NCBI RefSeq assembly: GCF_023898865.1
Contig: NZ_JAGSOV010000048.1
Coordinates: 1 to 52,451 of the forward strand
Reading direction: 5' to 3'
Source of the DNA: Pseudonocardia humida
GTDB lineage: Bacteria; Actinomycetota; Actinomycetes; Mycobacteriales; Pseudonocardiaceae
Length of the DNA stretch: 52,451 nt
The notes below the pieces were generated by a model. The model was not told the origin of the DNA. It saw nothing but the letters and a program-made list of their open reading frames with translations, and ran no database searches. The position numbers and the translations under genes are program-made. Shown one piece after another: positions 24,548 to 31,668 of this stretch. Within the stretch, counting starts at the first letter, position 1; every line of letters begins with the position of its first letter.

Positions 24548-25420
24548 TCAGGCGGGCAGGCCCAGCCCGGCCAGCTCGTCGGCGGGCAGCGGGCCCGGGT
24601 CGGCGCCGCAGCGCGCCAGCCGCCCGCGCACCCCGCCGACCGCCTCCGGCGACAGCCCGCCCAGCTCCGCGACCAGTGCCGCCTTGTCGGTGCTGCGCAG
24701 CGCCTCCACCACGTCGCCACCGGCGATCGCCCGCGCCACGGCGACCAGCAGGTTGAGGACGCCGTGCTGGTCCGGCTCCGCGGAGTGCACGACCTGGCGC
24801 AGCCCGGAGGTGGTGAACCCGCGCCCGGACTCCGCGGTGATCCGCACGAACCGCTCCACCTGCTCCACGCTCGGCACGTCCGAGGGCCGCGGGCCGCCGC
24901 AGCGCAACTTGGGCGCGCAGCCGTGCTCCGCGACCCGGCGCACCGCCTCCAGCCAGGCCCCGATCAGCTCCTGGTCGTCGCCGAGCGGGCGGCGCGGCTC
25001 CACGACCGCCACCACGTCCTCCGGCACGAACTCCGACACCCGCTCCAGCCAGACCGCGTCGACGTCCGGCGGCGCCGCCGTCTCGATGGTGCGCGGCGCG
25101 AGCAGGGAGGTGCGGGAGAACACCGTCGACAGCGCCTTCGGCACCGCTCCGAGCCCGGTGTCGACCACCAGCGACAGGTCGACCGGGCGGGCGGGTGCCG
25201 CCCGCGCCAGCTCGGTGACCAGCGCGGGGAGCCGCGACACCGGGCAGGCCAGGTGGCCCACCAGGCCCCCGTGCCGACCGTCGCGCGCTTCCAGGTGGCG
25301 GGCGACCACCGCGTCCACGCCGGGGGCGCCGGCGCGGGGCGACAGCAGGCTCGTGTCGTCCACCAGCCGGGAGAACAGCGGAGGGATGGCCCAGGCGTCC
25401 GCTCCTGCCTCCGTCATCAC
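24548..25420 (-). CDS. Conserved hypothetical protein
   Basis: The 290-residue cytosolic protein has no signal peptide or membrane segment. The N-terminus is PPLFSRLVDDTSLLSPRAGA. A middle part alternates strands and helices (VDLSLVVDTGLGAVPKALS; LRCGGPRPSDVPSVEQVERF; GRGFTTSGLRQVVHS) in a way that suggests an alpha/beta barrel-like fold, and the C-terminus is a helical bundle. I do not recognise a named family. The start GTG 25420 (ATG 25417 also possible) has no clear ribosome site, so the message may be leaderless. It is divergent from the iron-box-controlled gene and shares its 105-nt upstream region, so iron may influence it as well. Confidence 0.75.
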   Translation of the reverse strand: MMTEAGADAWAIPPLFSRLVDDTSLLSPRAGAPGVDAVVARHLEARDGRHGGLVGHLACPVSRLPALVTELARAAPARPVDLSLVVDTGLGAVPKALSTVFSRTSLLAPRTIETAAPPDVDAVWLERVSEFVPEDVVAVVEPRRPLGDDQELIGAWLEAVRRVAEHGCAPKLRCGGPRPSDVPSVEQVERFVRITAESGRGFTTSGLRQVVHSAEPDQHGVLNLLVAVARAIAGGDVVEALRSTDKAALVAELGGLSPEAVGGVRGRLARCGADPGPLPADELAGLGLPA

Positions 25421-25490
25421 GGTCGATGACGCTAACCGGTCGCCGAGCGTGGCCTGACAACGGGCCGCTGGACACGCCTCGAACCGGTCG

Positions 25491-25509
25491 ATAACTTAGG
25501 CTTACCTAA
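25491..25509 (+). promoter_or_regulatory. IdeR/DtxR-type iron box
   Basis: The 19-mer ATAACTTAGGCTTACCTAA matches the known DtxR/IdeR consensus (TTAGGTTAGSCTAACCTAA) at about 15 of 19 positions, including the right half CCTAA and the central TTAGG. It lies 17 nt before the TTG start of a DUF2470/heme-utilisation-type gene. Binding of the iron-loaded repressor there would block expression when iron is plentiful. Confidence 0.75.
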
Positions 25510-25512
25510 TTC

Positions 25513-25520
25513 GGAGGTGA
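25513..25520 (+). promoter_or_regulatory. Ribosome-binding site deciding a TTG start
   Basis: GGAGGTGA is a full match to the anti-Shine-Dalgarno sequence and stands 5 nt before TTG 25526. It overlaps the competing GTG at 25517, which therefore cannot be its start. Confidence 0.75.
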
Positions 25521-25525
25521 GCCCC

Positions 25526-26308
25526 TTGGGACGCAGCAGGCTGCGCCGCCCGCCCGCCCCCGCCGACACCGAGCGCGCGCGCAGCATCGCCGCCCGGGGC
25601 GGCGCGGCATCGCTGGTCGCGACCGGGGAAGCGACCGTCGCGCCGCTCGTGCACCAGGTCCGCGCCGACGGCTCCGCGGTCCTACTGTTCGCCGACGACG
25701 AGCCCGTCGTCGAGCGCATCCGGCGCGGCGCGGGCAACTACACCGCCATGCTGGAGCTCACCGACACCGCACCGGTCGACCTGCGCCAGCCGGTCAGGGG
25801 GCTGCTCTGGGTGACCGGACGGCTGTGGCTGCCCGAACCCGAGACCGCCCGCCGGTTCGCCCTGCAGGTCGCCGACGCCAACCCCCACCCCGACCTGCTC
25901 CGGCTCGGCCACGGGGCCACCCTCGTGCGGCTCGACCCCGACTTCATCGTGCTCTCCGACGCCGAGGGCAGCGCCGCGCTGGCCCCCGTCGAGCTGGCCG
26001 GCGCCCGGCCCGACCCGTTCTGCCGCGCCGAGCAGGGCCTGCTCTCCCACATGGAGAAGTGCCACCCCGAGACGCTCACCGCGCTCGCCCGGCACCTGCC
26101 CGCGGCGCTGCGCGAGCGGCCCGACGTCCGGGTGCGCCCGCTCGGGCTCGACCGGCTCGGCCTGCGGCTGCGCGTCGAGACCCCGTACCGCGACCACGAC
26201 GTCCGGCTGTCCTGGGACGCCACCCCGGCCACCGTGCCGGAGCTGTGGGCGCAGCTGCGGCTGCTGATCGGGCTCACCGCGCCGGACGCCGAACGACCGG
26301 CGGTGTGA
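25526..26308 (+). CDS. DUF2470-containing protein, heme-utilisation (HugZ/PNPOx-like) type
   Basis: The 260-residue protein combines a split-barrel flavin-reductase-like N-terminal part (GSAVLLFADDEPVVERI; PVRGLLWVTGRLWLP) with a C-terminal DUF2470 domain (EQGLLSHMEKCHPETLTALA; LGLDRLGLRLRVETPYRDHD). This architecture is shared with heme oxygenase-like HugZ proteins. TTG 26-frame start at 25526 is fixed by a strong ribosome site. The upstream iron box supports a role in obtaining iron from heme or in an iron-limited response. Heme binding itself cannot be proven from the sequence. Confidence 0.82.
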   Translation: MGRSRLRRPPAPADTERARSIAARGGAASLVATGEATVAPLVHQVRADGSAVLLFADDEPVVERIRRGAGNYTAMLELTDTAPVDLRQPVRGLLWVTGRLWLPEPETARRFALQVADANPHPDLLRLGHGATLVRLDPDFIVLSDAEGSAALAPVELAGARPDPFCRAEQGLLSHMEKCHPETLTALARHLPAALRERPDVRVRPLGLDRLGLRLRVETPYRDHDVRLSWDATPATVPELWAQLRLLIGLTAPDAERPAV

Positions 26309-26317
26309 GCCCCGCCG

Positions 26318-26635
26318 TCAGCTGACCGGCGAACGCCCGGCCCGCACCCGGGCGGTGACCCGGCGCTCCGCGACGAACGACGCGATCGGGATCGTGCCGG
26401 CGAGCAGGATGAGCAGCGCGTCCAGCGGCTTCCACCGGCCCCGCTCGGCCAGCAGCAGCGTGCACACGATATAGATCATGTAGAGGAAGCCGTGCGTCAC
26501 GCCGACCACGGCCACCGGCCCCGGCACGTCCAGGAAGTACTTCAGCGGCATGGCCACGAACACGAGCGCGATCAGCCCGATGCCGGTGACCCACGCCGCG
26601 ACGCGGTAGTTGCGCAGAGCGGTCTCGACGGACAC
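26318..26635 (-). CDS. DUF3817 membrane protein (Rv1342c-like)
   Basis: This 105-residue membrane protein has three hydrophobic helices: YRVAAWVTGIGLIALVFVA, GPVAVVGVTHGFLYMIYIVC and DALLILLAGTIPIASFVAE. The conserved HGFLYMIY is typical of DUF3817. GTG 26635 is used, with AGAGG 5 nt before it. It lies 25 nt downstream of an LprD-like gene, the same pair as Rv1342c-Rv1343c in M. tuberculosis. The function of the family is unknown. Its stop is 9 nt from the convergent DUF2470 gene. Confidence 0.88.
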   Translation of the reverse strand: MSVETALRNYRVAAWVTGIGLIALVFVAMPLKYFLDVPGPVAVVGVTHGFLYMIYIVCTLLLAERGRWKPLDALLILLAGTIPIASFVAERRVTARVRAGRSPVS

Positions 26636-26660
26636 GGGGGCCTCTCGATCGGGGAGCGGG

Positions 26661-27077
26661 TCAGCCGGCGGCGTCGCGGGCGGCCAGCGCGGCGAGCATG
26701 CGGTTGTACTCGGCCAGTGCCGGGTTCTCCTCGTCGGTGACCGGGGCGACCCGGTACGACGCCGGGCGCGGGCCGAACGGCGAGGGCTGGGCGGGGACCG
26801 GCGAAGCGGGCTCGTCCTCGACATCGTGCTCCCGCCCGGCCTCCTCGGACTCCTTGGCCAGGTCGGCCGCCGCCATGCGCAGGAAGCGGAACCACATGTA
26901 GCCGAAGAACACCGCGAAGACCGGCCACTGCAACCCGTAGCCGACGTTGAGCGCAGACCCCATCGCCGACCCGGCGCGCTGCCACTGCCAGGCCGCGAGC
27001 AGGCCGCACGTGACCATCGCGCCGAGGGTGAGCACGTGCCAGACGATCCACCTGGGGGTGAGGATCAGCTGCCGCAC
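26661..27077 (-). CDS. LprD-like membrane protein (Rv1343c-like)
   Basis: This 138-residue protein has two N-terminal membrane helices (WIVWHVLTLGAMVTCGLLAA with WQWQRA after it; VGYGLQWPVFAVFFGYMWF), then an acidic Pro-rich linker and a terminal helix NPALAEYNRMLAALAARD. The WWQW-type motif, the LQWPxFA block and the terminal AEYN-LA helix resemble mycobacterial LprD as I recall it. A Cys within the first helix is retained, but the surrounding residues are not a strong lipobox, so lipidation is uncertain. Its partner is the DUF3817 gene immediately downstream. Confidence 0.8.
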   Translation of the reverse strand: MRQLILTPRWIVWHVLTLGAMVTCGLLAAWQWQRAGSAMGSALNVGYGLQWPVFAVFFGYMWFRFLRMAAADLAKESEEAGREHDVEDEPASPVPAQPSPFGPRPASYRVAPVTDEENPALAEYNRMLAALAARDAAG

Positions 27078-27112
27078 GGTCCCACGATACGCGCCCGGTA
27101 CCGTCGGCGATC

Positions 27113-27934
27113 GTGTCCCGGTCCACCGCCACGACCGTCCGCAGCTGGCTCGTCCCGCCCGTCCCGGACACGCCCGTGATCACCGACCCCCGCACCCGGC
27201 GGCTGGTCGGCACCGAGGTCATGGTCGTGCTGACCGTCACCCTCGGGCTGTCGGCGCTGCGCAGCGCGCTCAGCCTGCTCGACGCGCTGCTCGCGCCGGT
27301 CCCGCTGAACCAGCAGACGGTGGCGCTCAACGCCCCCGGCGCCCAGGCCGACCTCGTCGACCTCGCCGTGCAGCTGGTGCGGGTCCTGCAGCTCGTCGGC
27401 TGGGGGGCGCTGGGGGCCTACCTGCTGGTGCGCGGCGGGATCGCGCTGCGTGCCGTCGGCCTCGACCGCACCCGCCCCGGCCGCGACGCCGCGGGTGCCG
27501 CCGGCCTGGCCGCGCTGATCGGGGTGCCCGGGCTGGGCCTGTACCTGGTCGCCCAGGCGATCGGCGTGAGCGTGACGGTACAGCCGTCCGTGCTCGACGA
27601 CACCTGGTGGCGCACGCCGGTGCTGCTCGCCTCCGCCGCGGCCAACAGCTGGGCCGAGGAGGTGGTGATGGTCGGCTACCTGCTCACCCGGCTGCACCAG
27701 CTCGGCTGGTCGCAGAACCGCGCCCTGCTCGCCCAGGCCCTGCTCCGCGGGGCCTACCACCTCTACCAGGGGCTGGGCGGGTTCGTCGGGAACGTGGTGA
27801 TGGGGCTGGTGTTCGGCCGGGTCTGGCAGCGCACCAACCGGCTGTGGGCGCTGGTCGGCGCGCACGCCCTGATCGACGTCGTCGCGTTCGTCGGCTACGC
27901 CCTGCTCGCCGGCGCCGTCTCCTGGCTCCCCTGA
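27113..27934 (+). CDS. CPBP-family intramembrane glutamic endopeptidase
   Basis: The 273-residue polytopic protein has about seven hydrophobic helices. The three CPBP/Rce1 motifs are present: SWAEEVVMVGYL (the EE pair and later residue), LLRGAYHLYQGLGGF (the conserved His), and the terminal HALIDVVAF (H/N-D pattern). Family members cleave membrane peptides or help peptide export and immunity; the substrate here is unknown. GTG 27113 is used and no ribosome site is obvious. It is divergent from the LprD-like gene by 35 nt and faces the SEC-C gene across a long palindrome. Confidence 0.88.
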   Translation: MSRSTATTVRSWLVPPVPDTPVITDPRTRRLVGTEVMVVLTVTLGLSALRSALSLLDALLAPVPLNQQTVALNAPGAQADLVDLAVQLVRVLQLVGWGALGAYLLVRGGIALRAVGLDRTRPGRDAAGAAGLAALIGVPGLGLYLVAQAIGVSVTVQPSVLDDTWWRTPVLLASAAANSWAEEVVMVGYLLTRLHQLGWSQNRALLAQALLRGAYHLYQGLGGFVGNVVMGLVFGRVWQRTNRLWALVGAHALIDVVAFVGYALLAGAVSWLP

Positions 27935-27942
27935 CCCGCCTT

Positions 27943-28007
27943 CCGTCGAGAACGAACCTGTCGTCGTTTTGGACCGGTCCAAACGACGACAGGTTCGTTC
28001 TCGACGG
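27943..28007. repeat. 65-nt near-perfect palindrome between convergent genes
   Basis: Arms of 32 bp run from CCGTCGAGAACGAACCTGTC to its complement ending GACAGGTTCGTTCTCGACGG, meeting at GGACCGGTCC. The only asymmetry is one extra T in the left arm (GTTTTGG versus CCAAAC). It fills the gap between stops at 27934 and 28014, so it could end transcription both ways. It is far longer than a normal terminator and AT-richer than its surroundings. Confidence 0.9.
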
Positions 28008-28013
28008 GGGTGG

Positions 28014-28958
28014 TCAGCGGAGGGTGACCTGCTTGCCGGCGAGGGCGTCGCGGGCGCGGCGCTCGGCGTCGGTGAGGGGGGTCGTCTCGGCGAGGGCCTT
28101 GTCCAGGCGCTTCGCGAAGGCGGCGACCGGCTCCACCCACTCCTTGGCGTGCTGCTCGCGGTCGAGGTCCCACACCGGCACCAGCAGGCCGTGGGCGCGG
28201 AAGGCGCCCGCGTAGCGGGTCTCCGGGGAGAGGTTGAGCTCGTCGCGGGCCTGCAGCCGGGCCAGGGCCGCCTGCAGGGCGTCCTCGGGCTCCGGGCGCA
28301 CCCAGCGCAGGTGGGCCTTCGCGCCGGTGTCCACCCAGTAGGCCGAGCGCACGCCCTCGGCCTCGACGGGCTCGGTCGGCAGGATGACCGAGTTCGCCCG
28401 CTCCAGGGTGGCCACGACGTCGGCGGCGGGCTCGCTGCCGTCCTCGGGCGGCGGCACCCACCAGCCGAAGTCGGCGTGCACCGTGAGGTCCAGGGTGGCC
28501 CCGGTGTCCAGGACGTCCTGCAGGCGGGTCGGCTCGCCGGCCAGGCCCGGCCCGACCACCGGCAGCGCCGAGCCGGGCGCGGCCTCCAGCGCCCAGGCCA
28601 GTGCCTTGGCCAGGTCGGCCGACAGGTCGCCGGAGCGGGTCTGCACCTGCATCCCGATCAGGACCTCGCCGTCCGGGCGGACCAGCGCCGCGGACGCGCC
28701 GGGCAGCACCGTGGCCAGCGTGACCGTGCGCTCCGCGGGCGGGGCCAGCGGCAGCGGCGCGGTCGCCGACGGCAGGAACTCGCGCATCGCGACCAGGTCG
28801 CACTCGGCGGCGAGCCCGCTGAACGGCCGTGTGACGATCACGTCGTCGCCGGCACCGTGGCAGGCCTTGTAGCGTTTGCCCGAGCCGCAGGGGCAGGGAC
28901 GGCGGGGGTTGTCCTGGCCCGTCCCCGCGGCGGCGCGGGCGCGTGTCTTCTTCGCCAT
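28014..28958 (-). CDS. SEC-C motif protein (DUF5926-type)
   Basis: This 314-residue cytosolic protein has an N-terminal basic stretch and a SEC-C zinc motif CPCGSGKRYKACHG (residues 22-35), which in SecA and others binds zinc and partner proteins. The remaining 270 residues form an alpha/beta domain found in actinobacteria (VTLATVLPGASAALVRPDGE; LDLTVHADFGWWVPPP; ARLQARDELNLSPETRYAGA). ATG 28958 opens MAKKTRARA. Function is unknown. It is divergent from the P450 gene by 84 nt. Confidence 0.85.
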   Translation of the reverse strand: MAKKTRARAAAGTGQDNPRRPCPCGSGKRYKACHGAGDDVIVTRPFSGLAAECDLVAMREFLPSATAPLPLAPPAERTVTLATVLPGASAALVRPDGEVLIGMQVQTRSGDLSADLAKALAWALEAAPGSALPVVGPGLAGEPTRLQDVLDTGATLDLTVHADFGWWVPPPEDGSEPAADVVATLERANSVILPTEPVEAEGVRSAYWVDTGAKAHLRWVRPEPEDALQAALARLQARDELNLSPETRYAGAFRAHGLLVPVWDLDREQHAKEWVEPVAAFAKRLDKALAETTPLTDAERRARDALAGKQVTLR

Positions 28959-29042
28959 GATGCGCAGACGGTAGCGGGTCGGTTCCGCCACCGGTGGTGG
29001 TCGGTGCCCGCGCACCGCCGAGAGAGCAGCTGGAGGCGCCCG

Positions 29043-30236
29043 GTGTCCCCGTTCGACCCGGCCGACCCGGATTTCCTGGCCGACCCGTACCCCGTGTTCG
29101 CCGGGCTCCGCTCGGTCGCCCCCGTGCACGAGCACCCGCTGCTGGGCATGCCCGTCGCGGTGTCCCACGCGGCCTGCTCTGAGGTGCTGCGCGGGCGCGA
29201 CCTGGGCCGCATCTGGGCCGACGCGCAGCCGGTCGAGGAGTTCGGCGCGTTCAACCTGCTGCACCGCAACTCGCTGCTGGAGCGCGAGGGCGAGCCGCAC
29301 CACCGGCTGCGCAGGCTGGTGGCCGGGGCGTTCGCCCGCGGGCACGTGGCCCGGCTGGGGCCGTGGGTGCGCGAGCTGGCCGACCGGATGGTCGCCGATC
29401 TGGTCGAGCGCATCGACGCCGAGGGCAGCGCCGACCTGCTCGCCGACGTGGCCGCCGTGCTGCCGGTCGAGGTGATCGCCGAGCTGCTCGGCGTCGCGGA
29501 GCCGGCCCGCTCGCGGCTGCGCGGCTGGTCCAACGCCATCGTGACGATGTACGAGCCGGCCACCGGGCCGGAGGCCGACGCCCGGCGGGCCGGCGCGGAG
29601 CGGGCGTCCGGGGAGTTCGTCGAGGCGCTGCGCGAGCTGGCCGCCCACCGCCGCCACCACCCCGGCGACGACCTGGTCACCGACCTGCTGGCGGGCAGCG
29701 ACGAGGGCCGCGTCGACGAGGACGAGCTGGTCGGCACGGCCGCGCTGCTACTGATGGCCGGGCACGAGGCCACGGTGAACGTGCTCGGCAACGGCGTGCT
29801 CGCGCTGCTGCGCCACCCCGCGCAGTGGCGGCGCCTGGTGGACTCGCCTGGCGTGGTCGACACCGCGGTGGAGGAGCTGATCCGCTACGACCCGCCGCTG
29901 CAGCTGTTCGAGCGCACGGCCGTCGTCGACACGGAGGTGGCCGGGCACCCCGTCCCGGCCGGCACGAAGATCGCCGCGCTGCTCGGGGCCGCGGCCCGCG
30001 ACCCCGCCGCCTTCGACCGGCCCGACGAGCTCGACATCGGCCGCACCCGCAACCCGCACCTCGGGTTCGGCGCGGGCGTGCACTACTGCCTGGGCGCCCC
30101 GCTGGCCCGGCTGGAGGTCGCCGCCGCGCTGGACGCGCTGCGCCGCAGGCTGCCCGACCTGCGGCCGGCCGCGGAGCCGGGGCGCAGGCCCGACTTCGTC
30201 ATGCGGGGGCTGACGGAGCTGCGGGTCACGCGGTAG
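29043..30236 (+). CDS. Cytochrome P450 (class I bacterial type)
   Basis: This soluble 397-residue monooxygenase has the expected landmarks: I-helix LLLMAGHEATVN, K-helix ExxR in EELIRYDPPL, and the heme loop LGFGAGVHYCLGAPLARLE with the axial Cys. GGAGG stands 6 nt before GTG 29043. No ferredoxin or reductase gene lies nearby, so electron partners must be coded elsewhere. Substrate is unknown; the I-helix GHEAT pattern is that of typical CYP105/107-like enzymes. The last 11 nt overlap the convergent downstream gene. Confidence 0.93.
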   Translation: MSPFDPADPDFLADPYPVFAGLRSVAPVHEHPLLGMPVAVSHAACSEVLRGRDLGRIWADAQPVEEFGAFNLLHRNSLLEREGEPHHRLRRLVAGAFARGHVARLGPWVRELADRMVADLVERIDAEGSADLLADVAAVLPVEVIAELLGVAEPARSRLRGWSNAIVTMYEPATGPEADARRAGAERASGEFVEALRELAAHRRHHPGDDLVTDLLAGSDEGRVDEDELVGTAALLLMAGHEATVNVLGNGVLALLRHPAQWRRLVDSPGVVDTAVEELIRYDPPLQLFERTAVVDTEVAGHPVPAGTKIAALLGAAARDPAAFDRPDELDIGRTRNPHLGFGAGVHYCLGAPLARLEVAAALDALRRRLPDLRPAAEPGRRPDFVMRGLTELRVTR

Positions 30237-31203
30237 CGGTCGGCCGCCACCGGAAGGGCCGGCGGGGCGCGGCGTCGGAAGCGCTGTCGGCCACCGACAC
30301 CAGGATCTCCCGGCGGGTGCGCCCGGGCAGCAGCAGCCGGGTCAACCGGGTGACCAGCAGGGCCGTGAGCACCGCGGTGGCCACGGCGAGCAGGTCGAGC
30401 ACCGCGTGCAGGACGACGCCGTCGGCGCGGGCCTGCACCCCGGTGCGCAGCGACCACAGCAGCACCACGACGGTGAGCACCCCGCCCGCGGCCCAGGCCG
30501 CCCACCACACCAGCAGCAGCGGCGAGGGCCGCGGCCGCCGGGAGGCGGGCAGCCGCAGCGCGCTGTGCTCGACCTCGGCCAGCACCGACCCCGGCACGAC
30601 CAGGTTGATCCCCGGCACCAGCCAGCCCAGCACGACGAGGGGCGTCGAGCGGGCCGGCCGCACCCCGGCCACCTCGGCCGCGGCCTGCCGGGCGCGCACG
30701 CTCCACAGCACCAGCAGCCCGCCGGCGAGCAGGGACAGGATCGGGGCGACCGTGCCGGCCGCGTTGACGAACGCGTCGGACGCGGCGACCGTGCCGGCGT
30801 CGAGGGCGCCGTCGCGGCTGGCCAGCAGCAGCGCGTAGCGCCATGTCTCGGCGGCCGCGGCGAGCAGCGAGACGGCCGCGGTGGCCCACAGCACCGGCAC
30901 CGCGCTCGCCGCCAGCGAGCGGGCGCGCCACACCGGGTCGGCGGGCGGCGGACCGGTCGGCCCCGGCGGCTGCCAGGCCCGGGCCGGGAAGCCCCACCGG
31001 GGCAGGTACCGGTAGCGCGGGGGCCCCGAGTACGGCGGGCGGGGCGGGGCAGGCGGGGCCGGGGCCGCGCCGGGGGGCGGCTCGGCCACCCAGATCAGGG
31101 CGGCGAGGTAGCGCCCGCAGTACGGGCAGAACCGGCCGGCCTCCGGCGGCGCCGGGCGCCCGCAGCGCGGGCACGGCGCGGCGGCGGCCGGGGTGGGCGG
31201 CAC
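30226..31203 (-). CDS. Zinc-ribbon membrane protein (DUF4328-like)
   Basis: The 325-residue protein begins with a double Cys-pair zinc ribbon (CPRCGRPAPPEAGRFCPYCG), then a Pro-rich linker, then six or so membrane helices. The blocks PLVVLGWLVPGINLVVPGSV and VLAEVEHSAL recall the DUF4328 family (W-x-P-x-x-x-L). Function is unknown. GTG 31203 starts 5 nt after the rhodanese stop, so the two genes are probably co-transcribed. The 3' end overlaps the convergent P450 gene by 11 nt. Confidence 0.82.
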   Translation of the reverse strand: MPPTPAAAAPCPRCGRPAPPEAGRFCPYCGRYLAALIWVAEPPPGAAPAPPAPPRPPYSGPPRYRYLPRWGFPARAWQPPGPTGPPPADPVWRARSLAASAVPVLWATAAVSLLAAAAETWRYALLLASRDGALDAGTVAASDAFVNAAGTVAPILSLLAGGLLVLWSVRARQAAAEVAGVRPARSTPLVVLGWLVPGINLVVPGSVLAEVEHSALRLPASRRPRPSPLLLVWWAAWAAGGVLTVVVLLWSLRTGVQARADGVVLHAVLDLLAVATAVLTALLVTRLTRLLLPGRTRREILVSVADSASDAAPRRPFRWRPTATA

Positions 31204-31208
31204 GGGGA

Positions 31209-31541
31209 TCAGATGATCTCGGGGCGGGCGCCGCCGTCGGCCACCACGGCCCGGCCCTGCGCCGCCCACGACTGCATGCCGCCGTCGACGTTCACAGCGG
31301 GGTAGCCCTGGCCCGCGAGGTAGGCCACGACGCGGGCCGAGCGGGCGCCGGAGCGGCACACCACGTAGAGGGGGTCGTCGGCGGGGATCTCGCCGAGGCG
31401 CCCGGTCAGCTCGGACATCGGCAGGTGGCGGGCGGTGGGCGCGTGGCCCGCGGCCCACTCGTCGTTCTCCCGCACGTCGAGCACGGGGGCGTCGGCGGGC
31501 AGGTCGGCCACCTCGATCGTCGGCACACCTGGTCCTGTCAT
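31209..31541 (-). CDS. Single-domain rhodanese-like protein
   Basis: The 110-residue rhodanese fold has the active-site loop VVCRSGARSARVV with the catalytic Cys and the CH2B-like start DAPVLDVRENDEWAAGHAPT. Such proteins carry sulfane sulfur in thiosulfate or persulfide metabolism. The 6-residue active-site loop is that of the sulfur-transfer, not the phosphatase, group. It is coupled to the zinc-ribbon membrane gene downstream. Two hairpins separate it from actP upstream. Confidence 0.93.
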   Translation of the reverse strand: MTGPGVPTIEVADLPADAPVLDVRENDEWAAGHAPTARHLPMSELTGRLGEIPADDPLYVVCRSGARSARVVAYLAGQGYPAVNVDGGMQSWAAQGRAVVADGGARPEII

Positions 31542-31603
31542 GCCGCCATCCTGGCACCGCCCCCGTGACTCCGCCGTTAACGGGGACCGGCGGGAACGCC
31601 GAC

Positions 31604-31636
31604 GGGGGCGGACCCGGGGTCTCCGGGTCCGCCCCC
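31604..31636 (-). terminator. Hairpin terminator after actP
   Basis: Perfect 14-bp arms GGGGGCGGACCCGG / CCGGGTCCGCCCCC with a 5-nt loop lie between the actP stop and the rhodanese start. Confidence 0.8.
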
Positions 31637-31639
31637 GCG

Positions 31640-31664
31640 CCGAGAGCCGAGGGGTTGCTCTCGG
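31640..31664 (-). terminator. Second hairpin directly after actP
   Basis: Perfect 8-bp arms CCGAGAGC / GCTCTCGG with a 9-nt loop lie only 4 nt from the actP stop codon. Together with the stronger hairpin beside it, it forms a tandem terminator. Confidence 0.65.
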
Positions 31665-31668
31665 TGGT

